Source of the DNA: Candidatus Saccharimonadota bacterium
GTDB taxonomy: Bacteria; Patescibacteriota; Saccharimonadia; Saccharimonadales; UBA10212
DNA: 64,000 nucleotides
Direction of reading: 5' to 3'
NCBI GenBank assembly: GCA_016176605.1
Contig: JACOWW010000002.1
Span: 2,846 to 66,845, forward strand
Below the pieces are notes generated by a model that was not told the origin of the DNA, searched no databases, and worked only from the letters and a program-made list of their open reading frames with translations. Of this stretch, positions 57,496 through 64,000 are shown one piece after another; position 1 is the stretch's first letter, and every line of letters begins with the position of its first letter. The position numbers were made by a program, and so were the translations under genes.

Positions 57496-58356
57496 CTAAC
57501 GCTTCACCCTCAACGCTTCACCCTGCTTAAACAGCTGTATAAAATTGTCTGTTTCCAACAGGTTGTAATTAGCATGTCTAGCTATCTGCCTAAGTTTTTG
57601 GTGCTGGGGCGGCAGGGCCTCAGTAAATACATACTTAACCCCTCTACGGGTACGACCCTTAGAGGAGTTAAGTTGGTCAAATAAACGGCGGTAAACATCT
57701 AGCCCATCAGGACCGCCAAAGATGGCCGACTTTGGTTCGCGGGCTGCGGCCGGGTTAATTTGCCACTTATCTGGCACATAGGGCAGGTTGGCCAGCAAAA
57801 TATCGTACTTACGGGCCGGACGGTTGAGCAAATCGCGTTTATAGCAATGCAGGTGTAGTTCGTGCATATGGGCATTGTGGCGCGCCACAGCCAAACAGCT
57901 GGCGTCGATATCATACAAGTCAACCTCCGGATTGTGCAATTCCAGCGCCGCGCTAATCCCCAACGCTCCACAACCTGTCCCGATATCCGCTATTTTCCAG
58001 GGTGCCACCCTGGAAATAGGGGAATTGTGGTGGAGTAAGTTTTTTAGCATGTCGATCATCGCCTCGGATTCCGGCCGGGGTTCTAGAACGTGCTTATTAA
58101 CTTTGAACTTTCGGCCGTAAAATTCGCTAAATCCACGGATGTATGCTAACGGCTCGTGACTGGCGCGCCGAGCTACTTTTTTATTCAATTTCTTGAGCTG
58201 CTCGGGTTTTATTTCCACTTCCGGGTGCGCCAAAACCCACGCCCGATCCCGTCCCAGTTCATCCTCAAGAAGAATTAGGCTATCCAGTCGCGATGAAGCA
58301 ATGTTGGAATTCGACAATTTTTTAGTAGTTACAATCAACCACCGGTTAATTTTCAT
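57496..58356 (-). CDS. prmC: Release factor glutamine methyltransferase PrmC
   Basis: The start is taken at the ATG at 58356 (MKINRW), overlapping the kinase gene by 11 nt. In this 286-residue protein the SAM motif VADIGTGCGALGIS-type segment (ADIGTGCGALGI) and the catalytic NLPY (NPPY variant, ANLPYVPD) identify PrmC, which methylates the GGQ glutamine of RF1. A palindromic insertion (57634-57672, arms CTTAACCCCTCTA and TAGAGGAGTTAAG around CGGGTACGACCC) adds SSKGRTRRGVK near residue 240. It is in an operon after prfA and the P-loop kinase gene. Confidence 0.92.
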   Translation of the reverse strand: MKINRWLIVTTKKLSNSNIASSRLDSLILLEDELGRDRAWVLAHPEVEIKPEQLKKLNKKVARRASHEPLAYIRGFSEFYGRKFKVNKHVLEPRPESEAMIDMLKNLLHHNSPISRVAPWKIADIGTGCGALGISAALELHNPEVDLYDIDASCLAVARHNAHMHELHLHCYKRDLLNRPARKYDILLANLPYVPDKWQINPAAAREPKSAIFGGPDGLDVYRRLFDQLNSSKGRTRRGVKYVFTEALPPQHQKLRQIARHANYNLLETDNFIQLFKQGEALRVKR

Positions 58357-58858
58357 TGGCAAGAGCAATTATCTGGTCAACAACTTTTTTTAGCGGCTGT
58401 CGGCTATCAATTTCTGTGGCTGTAGGCACATTAAGTAAATTTCTCTGGAACTCCTCATGGCCCTCTAGTATTTCTTTTAATTGCTCAGGGTTTTTTCCGT
58501 AATCATTTGTATCTCTGTTTTGCAATCTGTGACGGATAGTTTCCACATCTGCGGTTAGGACAAATATATTATGAAAAAGTGAATAAAATCGCTCTTGGTT
58601 AGAAACTATTGCTGCCACAAACACAGTATCAGCACTTTCTAGTAATTTTCTAAGGCCTCCCTCTTGCCAGTTCCATGCATAAGTTGACCAATCTGTTGGA
58701 GGTTCTGGCCGCACGGCTGGTTGGCTAGTTGCTTTATATTCAAAACGCGTTACTTCCGGCAAATCATCGGTATTATATGCCGTAAAGCCCCGTTGCTTAA
58801 GTTCTTCGACAACGGAAGATTTACCCGTGCCGGCGTTACCCGTTATTAAGTATTTCAT
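58346..58858 (-). CDS. P-loop kinase-like protein (AAA_18/shikimate-kinase-like)
   Basis: This 170-residue protein has a Walker A GNAGTGKS at residues 7-14, followed by a lid-like stretch and a predicted Walker [24 protein letters not shown] resembles the LID of small nucleotide or metabolite kinases. The substrate is unknown. Its start overlaps the prfA stop by 4 nt (ATGA) and its end overlaps prmC by 11 nt, so the three genes are one tightly coupled operon. Confidence 0.8.
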   Translation of the reverse strand: MKYLITGNAGTGKSSVVEELKQRGFTAYNTDDLPEVTRFEYKATSQPAVRPEPPTDWSTYAWNWQEGGLRKLLESADTVFVAAIVSNQERFYSLFHNIFVLTADVETIRHRLQNRDTNDYGKNPEQLKEILEGHEEFQRNLLNVPTATEIDSRQPLKKVVDQIIALANEN

Positions 58859-59910
58859 GACTCTTTTTGGATCAGTTGGCGCTCGTAACTTTGCAGCTTT
58901 TCGATTAAGTCGTCAATTTCGCCGTTGAGGGCGCCGGGCAGGTTGCTGCGCGAATAGCCGATGCGGTGGTCGGTTATACGGTCCTGCGGGAAATTGTAAG
59001 TGCGGATTTTTTCACTGCGGTCACCGCTACCGATCAGTGCCCGGCGGGCGTCTCCCAGTTGTTTTTGTTCTTCTTCAATCTTCATTTGCAACAGCCGAGA
59101 ACGCAATACAGACATAGCTTTTTCGCGGTTTTTGATCTGGCTTTTTTCATCTTGCTGGGTGACTACCATGCCGGTAGGCAAGTGGGTAACACGGACCGCC
59201 GAGTCGGTAGTATTAACAGATTGGCCGCCCGGGCCGCTGCTGCGGAAAACATCAATTTTTATATCCTCTGGCACGATTTGCACATCTGTTTCCTCGGCTT
59301 CCGGTAGCACGGCCACAGTCACCGTACTGGTATGGATACGGCCCTGGCTTTCGGTAGTTGGTACACGTTGGACGCGGTGCACACCGGCTTCGAATTTAAG
59401 CATTTTGTAGGCATTTTCGCCGTGGACCATAAAGACAATTTCCTTAAAACCGCCGGCTTCAGACGGGCTTTGGTTTAAAATCTCGATTTTATAGCCATGG
59501 ACTTCACTGAAGCGTGCGTACATGCGGTAGAGGTCGCCAGCAAACAGGCTGGCTTCATCACCTCCGGCAGCCGCCCGAATTTCAACAATCGCATCTTTTT
59601 CGTCATTCGGATTCTTAGACAACAACGCCTCATCTAGCTCTTTCTTAACCCCGTTGAGCTGCTTTGTTAACTCCTCGATATCGTCCTCTGCAACTTGGAT
59701 TAATTCAGGTTCTATATCTTTCAAAAGCAGCTGTGTATTTTCAAGGTTTTTCTGAATTCTCATTTTTTCGTCGAACAAAGATACAATTCTAGCAACATTC
59801 TTGTGCTCTTTTGCAATGGTAGGATATTCAGGAGTTATTGCTATTGCTGTGTCCTGTAACAGATGATTTAATTCATCTAACCTTTTTCTGTAGTTTTCTT
59901 CTTGATTCAT
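58855..59910 (-). CDS. prfA: Peptide chain release factor 1
   Basis: In this 351-residue protein the GGQ motif is at residues 228-230 ([11 protein letters not shown]), and the RF1-type recognition segment [13 protein letters not shown] (residues about 183-195) carries a P-x-T tripeptide, as expected for UAA/UAG reading rather than RF2 SPF. It frees finished peptides at stop codons. It is cotranscribed with prmC, which modifies its GGQ. UGA is also used as a stop in this window, so an RF2 gene is expected elsewhere in the genome. Confidence 0.97.
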   Translation of the reverse strand: MNQEENYRKRLDELNHLLQDTAIAITPEYPTIAKEHKNVARIVSLFDEKMRIQKNLENTQLLLKDIEPELIQVAEDDIEELTKQLNGVKKELDEALLSKNPNDEKDAIVEIRAAAGGDEASLFAGDLYRMYARFSEVHGYKIEILNQSPSEAGGFKEIVFMVHGENAYKMLKFEAGVHRVQRVPTTESQGRIHTSTVTVAVLPEAEETDVQIVPEDIKIDVFRSSGPGGQSVNTTDSAVRVTHLPTGMVVTQQDEKSQIKNREKAMSVLRSRLLQMKIEEEQKQLGDARRALIGSGDRSEKIRTYNFPQDRITDHRIGYSRSNLPGALNGEIDDLIEKLQSYERQLIQKES

Positions 59911-59976
59911 TCTTTAACTCCAGTATATAAAAAACGACCGAAAACAGATATGCCCGGACGCTTTAGCGTGGATTAG

Positions 59977-60357
59977 TTATTGTTCTCGGGCTTCTTCGGT
60001 TTTTACTGCCTCACCGTTGCCCAATTTCTGAGCTTGAGGTTTTTTCGATTTTTGACTAACGACTTTCGACTTACGACTAGCTGACGATGCAGCTTTGGTT
60101 GCCTTCGCTGCTTCGGCAGCTTTTTGGCGGGCCTTAAACTTGTCTACACGGCCTTCGATGTCAACGATACGCTCCTCGCCAGTGAAATAAGGGTGTGAGC
60201 TGGAAGAAATATGGACTTTGACCAATGGGTATTCAACGCCGTCCAAAGTGATAGTTTCTTCAGCCTCGGCGGTCGAGCGGGTCAAAAAAGTAGTACCGTC
60301 GTTACTATCCTGAAAAACAACCGGCCGGTAGTTCTTGGCGTGTATATCTTTTTTCAT
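59977..60357 (-). CDS. rpmE: 50S ribosomal protein bL31, long C-terminal tail
   Basis: The N-terminal 80 residues fit bL31: MKKDIHAKNYRPVVFQDSNDGTTFLTRSTA and the SSHPYFTGEERIVDIEGRVDKFK signature. It is a C-minus (zinc-free) form, lacking CxxC. The last 45 residues are an Ala/Lys-rich tail (KAAEAAKATKAASSASRKSK) not found in standard bL31. It forms a bridge between the subunits. The start codon sits directly next to an 11-bp leader stem. The 66 bp to prfA contain no gene. Confidence 0.93.
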   Translation of the reverse strand: MKKDIHAKNYRPVVFQDSNDGTTFLTRSTAEAEETITLDGVEYPLVKVHISSSSHPYFTGEERIVDIEGRVDKFKARQKAAEAAKATKAASSASRKSKVVSQKSKKPQAQKLGNGEAVKTEEAREQ

Positions 60358-60461
60358 CCCGTTAGAACCTCAAAAGACCTACATTGTTTATCAGCACTTT
60401 GAAACGAGCACGCGTGTTCAAACACCGCGCAAAGTTCGGAAGTTAAGTGAGTTCTAACGGG
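60358..60461 (-). promoter_or_regulatory. Candidate bL31 leader (autoregulatory hairpin)
   Basis: On the minus strand CCCGTTAGAAC pairs perfectly with GTTCTAACGGG, and the latter ends exactly at the rpmE ATG. The GAGG Shine-Dalgarno is at the inner edge of the stem, and a second hairpin (GAACACGCGTGCTC) lies inside. Folding would hide the start codon region, as in ribosomal-protein leaders. Confidence 0.7.
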
Positions 60462-60832
60462 ATTCATAGCTCGCACAGTATAACTTTTTTACTCTGTTAG
60501 GTCAATGACGCTCGCACCATTCAGAAAAGTGTGCGTTTCGCGCCGGGTAGCCTCCCGCCCGCAGGTCAGTCGACTCGGGCTGCACTACGCTTGACCCACT
60601 CTTGTTGAATAATGCTCGCTTAGTAACCCTGCGAACAACATCTACTCAGGTTAGCTCCGATGCCCGGAAAAGCTAGGGGCTCGCTTGACAGCTACTGTTT
60701 TACATCATTCACTACCTTGGTAGTCTCTGCCATGCTCCAAAAATTATCAGGCTTGCTTAACAATCAATTGTTCAGCATAAGCAATTTACTTGTTTGAAAT
60801 TTCATGTTAATTTCGTTCTACAAGGAGATCTT
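60462..60832. other. Gene-free region with repeat R3 copy 2
   Basis: Repeat R3 copy 2 spans about 60525-60630. After it, TTGCTTA...TAAGCAA with an inner AACAAT/ATTGTT (60753-60787) forms a hairpin just before the gene at 60833. No ORF with a plausible start was found in the rest. Confidence 0.6.
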
Positions 60833-61375
60833 ATGGATTTTGAAGGTTTAAAAGTTAAAACAGCTGAAAAAGAAAAACAGGACGAGAGGTGGTTTAAATC
60901 GAAGATGATCGAAGGCTATGGAATTATAATTCAACAATTCGGGGAGCTTGCAACCCTTCTGCAATCTTCGGAAATTAACCTAGGAGAGATGGAAAGTACT
61001 ATTCACCAGCCATCCGGCATGGCAATCGCCCAAATAGAAGTTGGTAATAGACATGGTTTACTAGCGTTTGGCGGAGTGGGTCCAGAAAGCAATTTTACTG
61101 TTCACTATAGCTTACGTTCCATAGACTCTATGCTACGTTTCCCAGTAATAGATGAGGTCTTTGGTATAGACTCACGATATTGGCAAGATCGTGAACACTG
61201 GGATAGTTGGGATATCGCAGCAGTAGATGGAATGGTCGGCACCATGTTAGAAGAAGCTCCTAAAACTCTAGCCATGCTTATCGAAGCGGCGAAAGATCCT
61301 GATTTAAATGATCCTGAACTGGCCGAGCGAGTCCGCAGACACTACGAAGAACGTGATTTGCAAGAAGCCATCTAA
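60833..61375 (+). CDS. Hypothetical protein, 180 aa
   Basis: The start is the ATG at 60833 because AAGGAG lies 6 nt upstream. The protein is acidic and soluble with a helical N-terminus (EKEKQDERWFKSKMIEGYGIIIQQFGELATLL), a central beta region (AIAQIEVGNRHGLLAFGGVG, NFTVHYSLRSID) and a helical C-terminus (ELAERVRRHYEERDLQEAI). Not recognised. It is monocistronic between the R3 repeat and the rpsB leader. Confidence 0.55.
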   Translation: MDFEGLKVKTAEKEKQDERWFKSKMIEGYGIIIQQFGELATLLQSSEINLGEMESTIHQPSGMAIAQIEVGNRHGLLAFGGVGPESNFTVHYSLRSIDSMLRFPVIDEVFGIDSRYWQDREHWDSWDIAAVDGMVGTMLEEAPKTLAMLIEAAKDPDLNDPELAERVRRHYEERDLQEAI

Positions 61376-61521
61376 TCTGTTAGACTTCTGAGGTTAAATT
61401 AAGCAGTGAGGTTTACCCACCAAACTTTCTTTGAAAGTTCAGGCGGGCGAGAATCCTCCTAGCTGAATCCGTGTAGGATCAGACGGGCAGAACTTCACGA
61501 AGTGGAAGGATTAATATATAC
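61376..61521 (+). promoter_or_regulatory. rpsB leader with several hairpins
   Basis: AACTTT-CTTTG-AAAGTT (about 61425), CTGAATCC-GTGTA-GGATCAG (about 61463-61482) and CTTCACGAAG (about 61494) are inverted repeats in the 146 nt before rpsB. S2 leaders are regulatory in other bacteria; this one matches no class I know. GGAAGGAT is the likely Shine-Dalgarno. Confidence 0.5.
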
Positions 61522-62418
61522 ATGGCAGTAGCCAATGTAGGTCACGTTAAAAGTAAATCGTCTGTAATGACTGCCGTTTCGTCAGATGCAAAGCGGACTT
61601 CTTTCGAGGTAGACATTAAAAAGTTGTTAGAGGCTGGTGCGCACTTTGGTCATCAGACTAGCCGCTGGCATCCCAAAATGGCGCCCTATATTCACAGCAA
61701 ACGGGGCGGCAGCCATGTTATTGACCTGACTAAAACAGTCGAGGCCCTGGATAGCGCGCTAAATTTTTTAAGTGATACAGCCGCCGCCGGCAAACAAATT
61801 TTGCTGGTTAGTACTAAACGTCAAGCCAAGGACAAAATCAAAGAAGTCGCGCTGGCCACCAACATGCCTTATGTCACCGAGCGCTGGCTAGGTGGCATGC
61901 TGACAAACTACAACACCATCAGCGTACGTATTAAGTACTTAGTCGACCTAGAAAACCGGATGGCCAGCGGCGAGCTGGAAAACCGCTACAGCAAGCTAGA
62001 AGTCCAGCACTACGGCGAAGAAATCGAAGAGATGAACCACCTCTATGGCGGTATCAAAGAACTGCACGCTAGGCCCGGTGCTGTTTTTGTAGTTGATATG
62101 CAAAACGATGAGATAGCCGTCAAAGAAGCCCGCAAGTTAGGTGTTCCAGTTGTCGGTCTGACCGACACCAATGTTGACCCCACCATTGCCGACTATCCAA
62201 TCCCATGTAACGATGATGCGACTAAGACCATAAATTTAGTTTTGGATTATGTGCAACAAGCTATTGCTGATGGCCAAACCAAGGTCAAAAAAACAGCCAC
62301 AGACGAAAAACCAGAAGCGGCCGGCGCTAAAATTGCAGCCGCGACCAAAGAAACAGATGGCAAAGAACAGAAGACAGAAAAAGAAACTGTAACTGCGCCA
62401 GTGAAAGGTATAGGCTAG
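61522..62418 (+). CDS. rpsB: 30S ribosomal protein uS2
   Basis: In this 298-residue protein the S2 core starts at residue 33 (DIKKLLEAGAHFGHQTSRWHPKMAPYI) and includes TKRQAK, RWLGGMLTNY, and the C-terminal VVGLTDTNVDPTIADYPIPCNDDA. The N-terminal 30 residues and the charged 45-residue tail (KPEAAGAKIAAATKETDGKEQKTEKE) are extra. It binds the 30S head-body junction near S1. tsf follows after 4 nt. Confidence 0.97.
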   Translation: MAVANVGHVKSKSSVMTAVSSDAKRTSFEVDIKKLLEAGAHFGHQTSRWHPKMAPYIHSKRGGSHVIDLTKTVEALDSALNFLSDTAAAGKQILLVSTKRQAKDKIKEVALATNMPYVTERWLGGMLTNYNTISVRIKYLVDLENRMASGELENRYSKLEVQHYGEEIEEMNHLYGGIKELHARPGAVFVVDMQNDEIAVKEARKLGVPVVGLTDTNVDPTIADYPIPCNDDATKTINLVLDYVQQAIADGQTKVKKTATDEKPEAAGAKIAAATKETDGKEQKTEKETVTAPVKGIG

Positions 62419-62422
62419 AATC

Positions 62423-62887
62423 ATGACAAATATTGATATTAGCGAAGTAAAGCGTTTGCGCGAGCTGACAGGAGTCGGCATCACTGACGCGAAGGCTGCG
62501 CTGGTGGAAGCCGAAGGTGATTTTGACAAGGCGCTGGCAGCCATGCGCAAAAAAGGCTTAACGAAGGCAGATAAACGCAGCGAGCGCGAGGCCAGAGCGG
62601 GGCTAATTGGCGGCTACGTGCATGATGGCCGCATCGGCGTTTTGGTAGAAGTAAATTGCGAGACCGACTTTGTGGCTAAAACTGATGAATTTAAAGAATT
62701 AGTCAAGGATTTGTGCCTACATATCGCCGCCAGCGAACCCGAAGATGTAAAAATGCTCCTTGACCAACCTTTCGTCAAAAATCCAGAAATTACCGTAGGC
62801 GATTATATTAAAGAACATGTCGCTAAACTGGGCGAAAACATTGTCATTAGGCGCTTTGCACGCATGGCGCTAGGCGAGGTAAATTAA
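62423..62887 (+). CDS. tsf: Elongation factor Ts, short form
   Basis: The 154-residue product is about half of the 283 residues of E. coli EF-Ts. The N-terminal UBA-like domain (VKRLRELTGVGITDAKAALVEAEGDFDKALAAMRKKG) and the core motif LIGGYVHDGRIGVLVEVNCETDFVA are intact. The second half of the core is reduced to a single VKNPEITVGDYIKEHVAKLGENIVIRRFARM stretch. Short EF-Ts is found in several bacteria. It exchanges GDP on EF-Tu. pyrH, which normally follows, is replaced by cassette C. Confidence 0.93.
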   Translation: MTNIDISEVKRLRELTGVGITDAKAALVEAEGDFDKALAAMRKKGLTKADKRSEREARAGLIGGYVHDGRIGVLVEVNCETDFVAKTDEFKELVKDLCLHIAASEPEDVKMLLDQPFVKNPEITVGDYIKEHVAKLGENIVIRRFARMALGEVN

Positions 62888-62893
62888 AAAGAC

Positions 62894-62984
62894 GGGTGCT
62901 CTCGGAGCAGTTTTTCAACTGCTACCACGAAGGTGCACCCGCCATTATCCCGACGGGTGCACCTTGGGGTGCGTTCCCGTCGGG
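62894..62984. terminator. Terminator zone between tsf and cassette C
   Basis: AGCAG...CTGCT (about 62906-62923) lies after tsf. For the minus-strand cassette, CCCGACGGG/CCCGTCGGG (62949-62984) with an inner GCACC-TTGG-GGTGC is a very strong stem, and GGGTGC/GCACCC (62894-62940) adds another, ending in CCCGTCTTTTTAA on the minus strand. Confidence 0.75.
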
Positions 62985-63009
62985 GGCGGAGGAGAAACCG
63001 AAAAGGCGA

Positions 63010-63195
63010 TCATGCTCGCTTCTTTCGACCTAATCGGCGACTGATGGCGTCTGGTAGCGCCAGGAGTATGACTATGAGTCCGACTCCTGTGCAAGCAAGT
63101 CCGATAAGCATGTTGCGAGCATCCTGGTCGCCATTGAGCGCATCAGCGATCGTGTCCGTAAAGGCGTTCTCTGCGTAGTACGGCTTCTTTATCAT
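63010..63195 (-). CDS. Cassette C: small GC-rich membrane protein, 61 aa
   Basis: The ATG at 63195 has AGGAG upstream. One transmembrane helix (about residues 30-48, LIGLACTGVGLIVILLALP) is followed by a basic tail (RRLGRKKRA), so the N-terminus is probably outside. It is GC-rich in codon use and 11 nt downstream of a second membrane-protein gene, so both belong to one transcript. Not recognised. Confidence 0.65.
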   Translation of the reverse strand: MIKKPYYAENAFTDTIADALNGDQDARNMLIGLACTGVGLIVILLALPDAISRRLGRKKRA

Positions 63196-63206
63196 CACGT
63201 CTCCTG

Positions 63207-63530
63207 CTAGTAGGGTCGTGGCTCGAAGAAGCCCTGCCAATCCATGAGAACCAGGGCGAACAGGCCAGCAAATGCCAATCCACCGCCACTGGCAGCGATC
63301 ACAAACTCCCACGACAGGCTCGTAATCGCGACCGCGGAACCGGCAGCGCAAGCTGCCGATACTCCAGTCGCAACCACGGCACGCCGGAGAAGCTTCACCT
63401 TCATTTCGCGGGGCAGAATTTCGCTGTTGCCAGGGTCATCGCACCAACCGGAGCCATTGGCGAAGCCCAATGCGGCCACAGCGAGCGCGATGAGCGCGAA
63501 AAGTGACAGTCCTACAGCCAGGAATTCCAC
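63207..63530 (-). CDS. Cassette C: GC-rich three-helix membrane protein, 107 aa
   Basis: The start is a GTG at 63530 with AAGGAGGAG just ahead. Three hydrophobic helices lie at about residues 2-24, 49-70 and 74-95. The loop after helix 1 has SGWCDDPGNSEILPREMKVKLLRR. Codons end mainly in G or C, unlike tsf and frr on each side. It is the first gene of cassette C. No family recognised; a role in the membrane is all that can be said. Confidence 0.65.
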   Translation of the reverse strand: MEFLAVGLSLFALIALAVAALGFANGSGWCDDPGNSEILPREMKVKLLRRAVVATGVSAACAAGSAVAITSLSWEFVIAASGGGLAFAGLFALVLMDWQGFFEPRPY

Positions 63531-63556
63531 TTCTCCTCCTTAAACCGGAAAGAACA

Positions 63557-63578
63557 GGCCAACACGGATGTGTTGGCC
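63557..63578 (-). promoter_or_regulatory. Cassette C 5'UTR hairpin
   Basis: GGCCAACAC and GTGTTGGCC pair perfectly over 9 bp with a 4-nt loop in the leader of the minus-strand cassette, about 27 nt before the GTG. The promoter lies in the AT-rich stretch at about 63585-63640, but its boxes are not clear. Confidence 0.75.
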
Positions 63579-63642
63579 CGCGTTGACGATAAAGTAATTA
63601 ACCCACAAAAGCGTAAATTATTCAATCTGATAAAATTTAAAC

Positions 63643-64000
63643 ATGAGCCCCAGTCAGATTTTGGAGGAAGTCAGAAGAAAAATAGACGCCGCTACGGCGC
63701 ATTTACAAGATGAGTTAAAAAAACTGCGCACCGGCCGGGCCCACCCCAGCATGCTCGATAGCGTAATGGTCGAGGCTTACGGACAAACTATGCCGCTTAG
63801 AAGCGTGGCGGGAATAACCGCGCCTGAACCGCAGCTGCTGCAAATCAGTCCCTTTGATCCAAGTAACTTACAGCCCATCGCCGAAGCCATCAGAAATGAC
63901 CAGTCACTCGGATTAACACCAACCGACGACGGCCGGGTAGTACGCATTAATCTACCCCCTATGACAGCTGAAAACCGCCAAGCTATGGTTAAAGTTCTAA
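63643..64000 (+). CDS. frr: Ribosome recycling factor, 5' part
   Basis: The frame is open from the ATG at 63643 to the window end (119 residues seen of about 185). The start ILEEVRRKIDAATAHLQDELKKLRTGRAHPSMLDSVMVEAYG is the RRF signature, with LRTGRA in domain I; domain II follows (PLRSVAGITAPEPQLLQISPFDPSNLQPIAEAIRN). It splits post-termination ribosomes with EF-G. In most bacteria it follows pyrH in the rpsB-tsf-pyrH-frr order; here cassette C lies between tsf and frr. Confidence 0.96.
   Translation, partial: MSPSQILEEVRRKIDAATAHLQDELKKLRTGRAHPSMLDSVMVEAYGQTMPLRSVAGITAPEPQLLQISPFDPSNLQPIAEAIRNDQSLGLTPTDDGRVVRINLPPMTAENRQAMVKVL

Noticed and set aside
1-64000. Recoded UGA (code 25) as in Gracilibacteria or SR1
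   Set aside because: Several intact genes end at UGA and no in-frame UGA is needed inside any conserved protein.

Overview
The window looks like one chromosomal segment of a Patescibacteria (CPR) bacterium; Saccharibacteria-like is my best guess within that group, at low confidence. The reasons are: 23S rRNA split by two group I introns; very short core proteins (IF-2 of 591 aa, EF-Ts of 154 aa); informational genes in broken-up operons; a lone B12-dependent ribonucleotide reductase with NrdR; a four-helix-bundle IVP protein; a 2510-aa repeat-built surface protein; and no biosynthetic pathways. UGA is used as a normal stop (parA, yqeY, the S1-protein gene), so the Gracilibacteria/SR1 code does not apply. 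Most genes have medium GC; three small loci are much more GC-rich.

Layout. 1-2.0 kb: 3' end of the rRNA operon (23S with introns at E. coli positions 2500 and 2593, then 5S and a terminator). 2.1-10.3 kb: an accessory island with three toxin-antitoxin pairs, a NUDIX hydrolase and small secreted, membrane or unknown proteins. Its genes are separated by a related family of GC-rich intergenic repeats. 10.4-12.5 kb: KGG-type stress protein, IVP, SprT-like protease, ROK kinase. 12.7-16.2 kb: S1 protein, infB and a small unknown gene. 16.2-21.6 kb: a 1285-aa membrane glycosyltransferase, two DUF5663-like genes and GC-rich cassette A. 21.7-25.7 kb: fmt, def, priA and an HTH regulator. 25.8-32.4 kb: rpsU, yqeY, adk, map, ftsA, ftsZ, nrdR. 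32.7-39.5 kb: nrdJ, a thioredoxin-like gene, ileS and a frameshifted zinc-ribbon gene. 39.5-40.6 kb: cassette B with a strongly folded 3' region. 40.7-50.6 kb: rplU, then the giant adhesin and a second surface protein. 50.7-58.9 kb: parA, parB, lepB, an LCP cell-wall ligase, a membrane protein, htrA, prmC and a P-loop kinase. 58.9-64 kb: prfA, rpmE, rpsB, tsf, cassette C and the start of frr.

The genes serve translation and its quality control (def, fmt, map, prfA, prmC, frr), division and segregation (ftsAZ, parAB), dNTP supply, and building a complex cell surface (signal peptidase, LCP ligase, HtrA, glycosyltransferase, giant adhesin), as expected for a small host-attached cell.

Four things stand out. 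(1) Three GC-rich gene cassettes share one layout: promoter, 5'UTR hairpin, high-GC ORF(s), GC-rich 3' hairpins. (2) Many intergenic gaps are filled by self-similar 'word' repeats whose halves are roughly reverse complementary. Some are open as small ORFs that join the stop codon of one gene to the start codon of the next. (3) Palindromic repeats have invaded coding sequences in frame (ileS, prmC, fmt, nrdJ, ftsZ, probably the S1-protein gene and ftsA). (4) The giant adhesin carries about seven near-identical 53-residue beta-propeller blades. All calls come from reading the sequence; no database search was run.
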